Positions 5,671 through 11,111 of a stretch of DNA of 11,111 bases are shown in pieces (the first letter of the stretch is position 1; every line of letters starts with the position of its first letter). Origin of the DNA: Succinivibrio sp. (GTDB lineage Bacteria; Pseudomonadota; Gammaproteobacteria; Enterobacterales; Succinivibrionaceae); contig JAGDBH010000220.1 of assembly GCA_017959135.1 (NCBI GenBank), positions 1 through 11,111 of the forward strand. The letters are read 5' to 3'. A program made the translations under genes and the position numbers. Below the pieces are notes generated by a model. The model made no database searches, was not told where the DNA came from, and saw only the letters and a program-made list of their open reading frames with translations.

Positions 5671-7272
5671 ATGATTCAGCTTAATGACGTAACCATAATG
5701 AGGGGAAGCAAGTACCTTTTAGAGAATGCTTCCTGCAGTATTTTTCCCAACCAGAAAGTAGGTATTATCGGTCGTAACGGCTGTGGAAAATCTACATTAT
5801 TCGCCGCCATCAAGGGAGAGGTTGCCCCTGAGATTGGAAACATATCCATTCCAAAGGGATTTAAAATCTCCTCAGTTTCTCAGCAGACTCCATCTTTAGA
5901 GATCTCTGCCCTTGAATATGTTAAACAGGGTGACAAGGATCTGTGCGAGCTGTTAAAACAGAAAGAGCAGGCCTATAAAGACAACAACGGTGAAAAAATC
6001 GCTCTGATTGAGGATAAACTTGGAATTGCAGGCGCCTGGACCATTGACAGCAGAGCCAGAATTCTTCTTCACGGACTTGGTTTTAGTGAAGAGGAAATGG
6101 ATAAGAGTGTAAAGGAGTTCTCCGGTGGATGGAGAATGAGACTGAACCTGGCTCAGGCTCTTATCTATCAGTCAGATGTACTGCTTCTGGACGAACCTAC
6201 AAACCATCTGGATCTTGATACTATCATCTTCCTTGAGAACTACATCAAAAACTACGAGGGTACTGTTCTGTGTATTTCTCATGATAGAGATTTTCTTGAT
6301 ACATTCTGCTCTCATATACTTCATTTTGAAGCATGCAAGCTTGTTTCCTATACCGGTAACTATTCTGATTACGAAAGACTCAGAGCCGAGAGAATCAGAA
6401 ACGAGAAGGCATCAAGAAAACGAGAGGAAGCTGCCCTTGCCCATATGCAGGACTTTGTGGAAAGATTCAGATACAAAGCCAGCAAAGCCAAGCAGGCTCA
6501 GAGTATGTTAAAGGCAATCGACAGACTGAAGCTTACAGCAGTCACTGCAGAGGAATCTCCTTACCATATCCAGTTTGCAGAGCCTGAGAGAACAGTGGAT
6601 ATTCTTGCAGATCTGAAGAATCTAGACGCAGGCTATTCAGAGAATGATGTCATTTTAAAGAACATCAATCTGATGCTGATTGCAGGTGACAGAATCGGAC
6701 TTTTAGGTAAGAACGGTCAGGGTAAGTCAACTCTTATCAAGACTATGTGCAATGTGCTGAAGCCTGTACATGGAACTGTAACCTTAGGTAAGGGAATTAA
6801 AATCGGTTACTTCGCCCAGCATGAACTTGATCAGCTTTCAGGTCAGATGAGCGGACTTGATCATCTAAGAGCTATTGATCCAAATGCCAAGGAAAAGGAT
6901 TTAAGAACCTTCCTGGGTTCATTCTCATTCAGCGGAGACAAGGCTACAGCCAAGGTTGAGACAATGTCCGGAGGTGAGCAGGCAAGACTTGCTCTTGCAA
7001 TTGTTGCCTATCAGAAACCAAACCTGCTTCTGCTTGATGAGCCAACCAACCATCTTGATCTTGATATGCGTGAAGCACTGTCAATTGCCCTTTCATCCTA
7101 TCAGGGAGCTCTGATTTTAGTATCCCATGACAGACATCTTCTTGAGGCAATTGCAGATAAACTGTGGCTGATTGATAACGGCAATGTTACTGAATTCAAC
7201 GGTGATCTGAATGACTATCAGGAATTTTTAAATCAGAAGAACCGTGAATATAAAGAACAGCTTGCACAATAA
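5671..7272 (+). CDS. yheS: ABC-F ATPase YheS, core ending at a premature in-frame stop
   Basis: This 533-residue ABC-F protein matches E. coli YheS through both nucleotide-binding domains. Domain 1 has Walker A GRNGCGKST (34-42), signature FSGGW (150-154), Walker B LLLDEPTNHLD (from 171) and switch H204. The inter-domain linker, about 228-285, includes RFRYKASKAKQAQS. Domain 2 has Walker A GKNGQGKST (346-354), signature MSGGEQ (432-437), Walker B LLLLDEP (from 452) and H486. Both domains keep the catalytic glutamates (E175, E457). ABC-F proteins of this type bind the ribosomal E site and influence the peptidyl transferase centre; YheS itself has been linked to relief of nascent-chain stalling. 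The E. coli protein has about 637 residues. Here a TAA ends the frame after residue 533, while the remaining domain stays open in the same frame. The start is fixed by an in-frame TAA two codons upstream. No good ribosome binding site is visible, and a strong terminator lies directly before the gene. Confidence 0.9.
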   Translation: MIQLNDVTIMRGSKYLLENASCSIFPNQKVGIIGRNGCGKSTLFAAIKGEVAPEIGNISIPKGFKISSVSQQTPSLEISALEYVKQGDKDLCELLKQKEQAYKDNNGEKIALIEDKLGIAGAWTIDSRARILLHGLGFSEEEMDKSVKEFSGGWRMRLNLAQALIYQSDVLLLDEPTNHLDLDTIIFLENYIKNYEGTVLCISHDRDFLDTFCSHILHFEACKLVSYTGNYSDYERLRAERIRNEKASRKREEAALAHMQDFVERFRYKASKAKQAQSMLKAIDRLKLTAVTAEESPYHIQFAEPERTVDILADLKNLDAGYSENDVILKNINLMLIAGDRIGLLGKNGQGKSTLIKTMCNVLKPVHGTVTLGKGIKIGYFAQHELDQLSGQMSGLDHLRAIDPNAKEKDLRTFLGSFSFSGDKATAKVETMSGGEQARLALAIVAYQKPNLLLLDEPTNHLDLDMREALSIALSSYQGALILVSHDRHLLEAIADKLWLIDNGNVTEFNGDLNDYQEFLNQKNREYKEQLAQ

Positions 7273-7593
7273 AAGGACAATTCTCTAAATTTTTCAGCTT
7301 CAGCCTCTTCATTTAAGACTAAAGAGCAGAAAAAACTTGAAGCCCAGAAACGACAGGCTTTAAGACCTCTGAAAAAAGAGATTGAACAGCTTGAAAAGAC
7401 CATGGAAAAGCTCAGAGCAGAGATCGCAAAAATCGATGAGACTCTCTCTGACAGCAGTCTTTATCAGACTCAGAAAGAAAAGGTTGAAGAGCTGTCAATT
7501 CAGCGTTCAGAATACAGCGAAAAGCTTGATGAAACAGAGCTTTGCTGGCTGACAAAACAGGAAGAACTTGAAAATGCTGAGGCAGAGATTTAA
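7273..7593 (+). pseudogene. yheS: Detached C-terminal coiled-coil domain of yheS
   Basis: After the TAA at 7270-7272 the same frame stays open for 106 codons to a TAA at 7591-7593. The translation aligns with the end of E. coli YheS: a Ser/Ala-rich linker, then the two-helix coiled coil with LRPLKKEIEQLEKTMEKL, DSSLYQTQKEKVEEL and the CWLTKQEELENAE end, where E. coli has AWLEAQEQLEQ. With the stop ignored, the gene would encode 639 residues plus one for the stop codon, very near the E. coli 637. No frameshift or further stop is present, so loss of the domain, if real, is recent or compensated. Separate translation would need the ATG at 7402, which would give 63 residues and miss the first helix, or a near-cognate CTG at 7369. 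Neither has a good ribosome binding site. Confidence 0.8.
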
Positions 7594-7651
7594 AGCTGAA
7601 ATTTCTTTGTTAAAACAGAAAAATTTTAGATAAAAATCTCAATTTTCAGTG

Positions 7652-7657
7652 TAAAAT
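7652..7657 (+). promoter_or_regulatory. Possible -10 box for ppaC
   Basis: TAAAAT matches five of six bases of the -10 consensus and lies 51 bases before the ppaC start, in the 115-base gap after the yheS remnant. No good -35 stands at normal spacing, so the call is weak. No convincing terminator closes yheS in the same gap; only A/T-rich imperfect hairpins are visible. Confidence 0.3.
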
Positions 7658-7708
7658 ACATCACAATTTAATTCGTACCATAAATCCAAGTATATTGAGG
7701 ACATTTCA

Positions 7709-8626
7709 ATGAGCGTTTTGGTTCTAGGTCATAAGAATCCTGATACAGACTCTATCGTTTCAGCTATTTCATTTGCACACGTTTTAAATCAGCGTGGTAT
7801 TCAGGCAACTGCAGTTGCTCAGGGTACTCCAGCACCTGAGACAGAGTTTGTTTTAAATAAATTCAATTTAAAGGCTCCAGAGGTTGTAACTTCTGTTGCA
7901 TCAAAGGAACTTTATTTAGTTGATTATTCAGACTTAGCACAGGCTCCTGCTGATCTTAAGGATGCAAAGATCCTTGGTATCGTTGATCACCACAAGCTAG
8001 GTGACGTAACCACCGATACTCCTCTAGAGTGCTGGATTCAGCCATACGGCTGTTCAAACACCATCATCAAGATGGTTGCAGATTACTACAACGTAACTAT
8101 TCCTTCAGATATTGCAGGCGCAATGTTATGTGCAATTCTTTCAGACACTGTTCTGTTCAAGAGCCCAACCTGCACCGAGTTCGACAAGAAGGCTGCACAG
8201 GAACTTGCTAAGATTGCTAACGTTTCTGATTTAGAAGCTTTAGGCATGGAAATGTTCAAGGCTAAGTCAAATCTGAATGCTTCTCCACGTGACCTTATCT
8301 TCCGTGATTTCAAGGATTTCGATATGGGCGGCAAGAAGATTGGTATCGGTCAGCTAGAGCTGATTTCTTTATCAATGGTTACCCCAGAGTTAAAGGAGTC
8401 ATTAAAGAAAGAGCTTGCTGCTGTTAAGTCAGAAGGCAGACATTCAGCTGTTCTTGTTCTAACCGACATTATGAAGGAAGGTTCAGAGCTTCTATTAGTT
8501 TCTGATGAAGAGGACATCATCATTAACGCTTTAGGCACCCAGAAGTCAGACAATATGTGGATGCCAGGTGTTATGAGCCGTAAGAAGCAGGTTGTTCCTC
8601 CTCTACAGGGCGCTTTTAAGGCTTAA
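7709..8626 (+). CDS. ppaC: Manganese-dependent (family II) inorganic pyrophosphatase
   Basis: The 305-residue protein is a family II soluble pyrophosphatase of the DHH superfamily, close in length to Bacillus subtilis PpaC (309). It hydrolyses pyrophosphate in the cytoplasm and so pulls biosynthetic reactions forward. Metal ligands are all visible: H8, D12 and D14 in GHKNPDTDS, D72 in VDYSD, the DHH motif at 93-95 and D146 in LSDTVLFKSPT. The C-terminal DHHA2 part ends in SRKKQVVPPL (290-299), which supplies the substrate-binding Arg and Lys. No CBS domains are inserted, so it is the unregulated form. The ribosome binding site GAGG is eight bases before the ATG. A strong terminator follows, so the gene is probably transcribed alone. 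Most enterobacteria use the unrelated family I enzyme (Ppa); family II is common in Firmicutes and occurs in some marine and anaerobic gammaproteobacteria. Confidence 0.95.
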   Translation: MSVLVLGHKNPDTDSIVSAISFAHVLNQRGIQATAVAQGTPAPETEFVLNKFNLKAPEVVTSVASKELYLVDYSDLAQAPADLKDAKILGIVDHHKLGDVTTDTPLECWIQPYGCSNTIIKMVADYYNVTIPSDIAGAMLCAILSDTVLFKSPTCTEFDKKAAQELAKIANVSDLEALGMEMFKAKSNLNASPRDLIFRDFKDFDMGGKKIGIGQLELISLSMVTPELKESLKKELAAVKSEGRHSAVLVLTDIMKEGSELLLVSDEEDIIINALGTQKSDNMWMPGVMSRKKQVVPPLQGAFKA

Positions 8627-8646
8627 TAACTTTTAAGATAAATTTA

Positions 8647-8671
8647 AGGCCAGGATTTTATCCTGGCTTTT
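8647..8671 (+). terminator. Rho-independent terminator after ppaC
   Basis: GCCAGGA (8649-8655) and TCCTGGC (8661-8667) pair perfectly around a five-base loop and are followed by TTTT. It lies 22 bases after the ppaC stop and insulates ppaC from rimO. Confidence 0.88.
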
Positions 8672-8709
8672 GGCTATTCATAACATAAAACTTAACGAAT
8701 TATAAACGC

Positions 8710-10035
8710 ATGCGTAAATCACCTAAAATTGGTCTTGTTTCCCTAGGATGTGCAAAAAACCTTGTTGATGCACAGCGATTAACTTCTGTCCTGATTGCAA
8801 TGGGATATGAAATTGAGAACGAATACAGCAAATGTGATGCTGTAATCGTCAATACCTGTGGCTTCATCGGCCCTGCAGTTGAAGAATCAATGCAGGCTAT
8901 CGGTGAAGCTTTAAACTATTCAAGAAAGGTTATCGTCACAGGCTGTCTTGGAGCAAGAGCAAAGGTAATCCTGGATAAATATCCTCAGGTTGCTGCAGTT
9001 TATGGCCCAGGAATGAGAGCCACAGTTATTCGTGGAATCATCAGTCTGGTAGGTGCACCTGATCCTTCAGCTGCACAGTCAGTAAATCAGTCAGGTATTC
9101 TTTTAACACCTCCTCACTATGCTTATCTGAAGATTGCAGAAGGCTGCAGACATCACTGCTCATTCTGTATCATTCCATCACTGAGAGGACCTTTACGTTC
9201 CCGCTATAGTGATGCCATCTACAATGAGGCTTCAGATCTGGTAAGACGTGGAGTAAAAGAGCTTCTTGTGATTGCACAGGATTCTTCTGACTATGGAATG
9301 GATCTTAAAAAGAACAAGACTTCCCTATCAGCACTGCTGCGTCAGCTAAGTGATCTGAAACGCTGGATAAGAGTACACTATGTCTACCCTTCAGATGAGG
9401 CAGACAGAGTTGTTGATTTAATGGGTGAAGGTCTGGTTCTGCCATATCTTGACGTCCCTTTCCAGCACGTAAATCCTACGATTCTGCGTTCAATGAAGCG
9501 TCCAGGAAATATTGAAAAGACTCTTCGCTCAATTGAAAAGTGGCGTAGCGTATGTCCTGATATTGCAATCAGATCAACCTTCATTGCAGGCTTCCCAGGC
9601 GAGACTGAAGAGCAGTTCAATGAGCTTTTGGACTTCATTAAAGAGGCTAAGCTGGACAGAGTTGGATGTTTCCCTTACTCAGATGTTGACGGTGCTACAG
9701 CTAATACTTACTTAAATCCTGTAGACGAGCAGATTCGTGAAGAGAGAGCTGCAAGACTGATGGAGCTTCAGGCAAAGATTTCATATGACAAGCTTGAGGC
9801 AAGAGTCGGCAAGGAATATCAGGTTCTAATCGATTATGTTTCAGACGACGGTGTTGCAGTCGGTCGTTCTAAATACGAATCTCCTGATATTGACGGTGTT
9901 ATTTCTATTCCAAATACCAAGGATGTTCAGGTTGGTGATTTGGTTAAGGCTGTTATCACCGGTCATGATGAACACGATATGGAAGCATCTCTGGTTGAAA
10001 AGACCACGGGCTCAATTTCATTCATAAAAAAATAA
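8710..10035 (+). CDS. rimO: Ribosomal protein S12 methylthiotransferase RimO
   Basis: The 441-residue protein equals E. coli RimO in length and matches it throughout. RimO is a radical SAM enzyme that adds a methylthio group to the conserved aspartate of ribosomal protein S12. The N-terminal MTTase domain holds cluster ligands C14 (SLGCAKN), C50 (NTCGF) and C79 (TGCLGA). The radical SAM core has C146, C150 and C153 in [17 protein letters not shown], and the C-terminal TRAM domain runs from roughly residue 375. The blocks [23 protein letters not shown] and [15 protein letters not shown] are typical of RimO rather than MiaB. One small variation is NLVDAQR where E. coli has NLVDSER. The start is supported by homology, since the conserved core begins at residue 7, although no ribosome binding site is evident. 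A terminator precedes it. xpt follows 28 bases later, so a shared transcript is plausible. Confidence 0.96.
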   Translation: MRKSPKIGLVSLGCAKNLVDAQRLTSVLIAMGYEIENEYSKCDAVIVNTCGFIGPAVEESMQAIGEALNYSRKVIVTGCLGARAKVILDKYPQVAAVYGPGMRATVIRGIISLVGAPDPSAAQSVNQSGILLTPPHYAYLKIAEGCRHHCSFCIIPSLRGPLRSRYSDAIYNEASDLVRRGVKELLVIAQDSSDYGMDLKKNKTSLSALLRQLSDLKRWIRVHYVYPSDEADRVVDLMGEGLVLPYLDVPFQHVNPTILRSMKRPGNIEKTLRSIEKWRSVCPDIAIRSTFIAGFPGETEEQFNELLDFIKEAKLDRVGCFPYSDVDGATANTYLNPVDEQIREERAARLMELQAKISYDKLEARVGKEYQVLIDYVSDDGVAVGRSKYESPDIDGVISIPNTKDVQVGDLVKAVITGHDEHDMEASLVEKTTGSISFIKK

Positions 10036-10063
10036 ATATTTTTACTTCAATAAGGACTTTTTT

Positions 10064-10657
10064 ATGTCAGATCACTACAAACCATTTGAACCATTGGTTA
10101 AGCGTATCAAAGAAGATGGTAAATGTCTGGACGGCGGAATTCTGAAGGTTGACAGCTTTATCAATCATCAGATTGATCCTACCCTGCTTCAGGCTATGTC
10201 GATTGAATTTGTTCGCAGATTTGCAACAAAGGAAATCAACAAGATCATCACCATTGAGGCATCAGGTATTGCGCCTGCAATCATGGTTGGATTCCTACTG
10301 AATGTTCCTGTAGTGTTCGTCAAGAAAAAGAAGCCATCCACAATGAATGGAATGTATTCTACCGAAGTTTTCTCATTCACCAAGAACAGATCATATACCG
10401 TATGCTGCTCTCAGGAATTTTTAAACGAAGGTGACAAGGTTCTGTTCATCGATGATTTCCTGGCTAACGGTAATGCTGCAAAGGGTATTATTGAGCTTGT
10501 AAAGCAGGCTAAAGCTGAACTTGTAGGTATGGGCTTTATTGTTGAGAAATCATTCCAGTTAGGTGGCAGCTATCTGAGAAACGAAGGTTATCAGGTAGAA
10601 TCTCTAGCTATTATTGATAGTCTGGATAATTGTCAGATTAAGTTTAAAGAGAATTAA
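10064..10657 (+). CDS. xpt: Xanthine phosphoribosyltransferase
   Basis: This 197-residue enzyme closely resembles B. subtilis Xpt (194 residues) and converts xanthine and PRPP to XMP in purine salvage. Shared blocks are [13 protein letters not shown] (27-39), [14 protein letters not shown] (63-76), [13 protein letters not shown] and the PRPP-binding loop [13 protein letters not shown] (126-138), then GFIVEKSFQ. This is the Bacillus-type enzyme and not the shorter Gpt found in E. coli. AAGGA stands seven bases before the ATG. Only 28 bases separate it from rimO, too few for a purine riboswitch such as the one that governs xpt in Bacillus. The xanthine permease gene starts five bases after the stop, giving an xpt-permease pair analogous to xpt-pbuX. 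Confidence 0.93.
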   Translation: MSDHYKPFEPLVKRIKEDGKCLDGGILKVDSFINHQIDPTLLQAMSIEFVRRFATKEINKIITIEASGIAPAIMVGFLLNVPVVFVKKKKPSTMNGMYSTEVFSFTKNRSYTVCCSQEFLNEGDKVLFIDDFLANGNAAKGIIELVKQAKAELVGMGFIVEKSFQLGGSYLRNEGYQVESLAIIDSLDNCQIKFKEN

Positions 10658-10662
10658 TAAAA

Positions 10663-11111
10663 ATGACTCAGAGCACCAAAACAGAGCTTTTTACATCAGA
10701 ACTTATTTATAAGCTTGAGGATAGACCTCCTTTAAGAGATGCAATCTTTGCTGCTTTCCAGCATCTTCTGGCTATCTTCGTAGCAATCATCACTCCACCG
10801 CTGATTATTGCCAGTGCCCTAAAGCTTGATCTGGAAACTACAGGATATCTGATTTCCATGTCACTTCTGGCTTCAGGTATTTCAACATTTATTCAGTGCA
10901 AAAAGGTTGGTCCTATCGGATGCGGCCTTTTGTGTATTCAGGGCACCTCATTCTCATTCATTTCACCAATTATCGGTGCTGGTCTGAATGGTGGTCTTGC
11001 TGCAATCTTCGGCGCTGTAATCTCAGGTTCATTCATTGAGATGTTCATCAGTAGAGTACTTCGCTACACCAGACAGATTATTACTCCTTTAGTTTCTGGT
11101 ATTGTAGTCTG
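10663..11111 (+). CDS. xanP: Xanthine permease (XanP-like, NCS2 family), N-terminal part
   Basis: This is the first 149 codons of a nucleobase-cation symporter-2 permease, cut by the right edge. The start is my own reading: the ATG at 10663 is five bases after the xpt stop, and the frame is open to the end of the window. The sequence follows E. coli XanP (YicE): [20 protein letters not shown], the [18 protein letters not shown] segment (first membrane helix, with the conserved QHLLA histidine motif), [54 protein letters not shown]. Such proteins import xanthine with protons across the inner membrane and would feed Xpt. The ribosome binding site is weak (GAGA), as expected for a gene coupled to xpt. 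XanP fits better than XanQ or UraA because of its longer N-terminal LEDRPPL segment. Confidence 0.88.
   Translation, partial: MTQSTKTELFTSELIYKLEDRPPLRDAIFAAFQHLLAIFVAIITPPLIIASALKLDLETTGYLISMSLLASGISTFIQCKKVGPIGCGLLCIQGTSFSFISPIIGAGLNGGLAAIFGAVISGSFIEMFISRVLRYTRQIITPLVSGIVV

Noticed and set aside
7255..7290. Programmed frameshift at the A-rich end of the yheS core
   Set aside because: The downstream domain is in the same frame as the core, so a frameshift would break it; only readthrough or a base change explains the arrangement.
10036..10063. Purine riboswitch upstream of xpt
   Set aside because: Only 28 bases lie between rimO and xpt, and none of the riboswitch core is visible in them.
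1..11111. A defence island, prophage or other novel multi-gene system
   Set aside because: All recognised genes are housekeeping or metabolic, with no integrase, transposase, toxin-antitoxin, nuclease or phage gene and no repeat array.

Overview
The window looks like a stretch of an AT-rich gammaproteobacterial chromosome, probably from an anaerobic, gut- or rumen-type lineage such as Succinivibrionaceae. That placement is an inference. It rests on close resemblance to enterobacterial RlhA, YheS, RimO, HinT and XanP proteins, on a lipoprotein gene directly after hinT (as in the Escherichia coli hinT-ycfL-lpoB region), and on a manganese-type family II pyrophosphatase and a Bacillus-like Xpt. 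There are no rRNA or tRNA genes, insertion sequences, phage genes or CRISPR arrays.

The layout is divergent around an intergenic region at about 4036-4205. Leftward (minus strand) lie a small unidentified gene with a very strong ribosome binding site (3811-4035), a stretch of about 365 bases without a supported gene, an orphan dhaM-like PTS phosphocarrier gene (3038-3445) ending in a hairpin terminator, and a tight cluster of a periplasmic SIMPL/YggE-like protein, the 23S rRNA hydroxylation protein RlhA, and the start of a YoaA/DinG-family helicase that runs off the left edge.

Rightward (plus strand) lie hinT and an outer-membrane lipoprotein (possibly LpoB-like) ending in a strong terminator. 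They are followed by the ABC-F ATPase yheS, the pyrophosphatase ppaC with its own terminator, and rimO, xpt and a truncated xanP-like permease in close succession. Xpt and the permease form a xanthine uptake and salvage pair. RlhA, YheS and RimO all act on the ribosome or rRNA, but nothing in the sequence ties them into one system.

The most notable irregularity is in yheS. A single in-frame TAA (7270-7272) separates the two-ATPase core from a still open, well conserved C-terminal coiled-coil domain (7273-7593). It could be a recent nonsense mutation, a sequencing error, or a recoded or split gene. Other points worth a second look are a perfect inverted repeat over the hinT promoter, a palindrome upstream of dhaM, the orphan state of dhaM, and the enlarged linker of the lipoprotein. 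I found no convincing previously undescribed multi-gene system; most of the window is ordinary housekeeping sequence.
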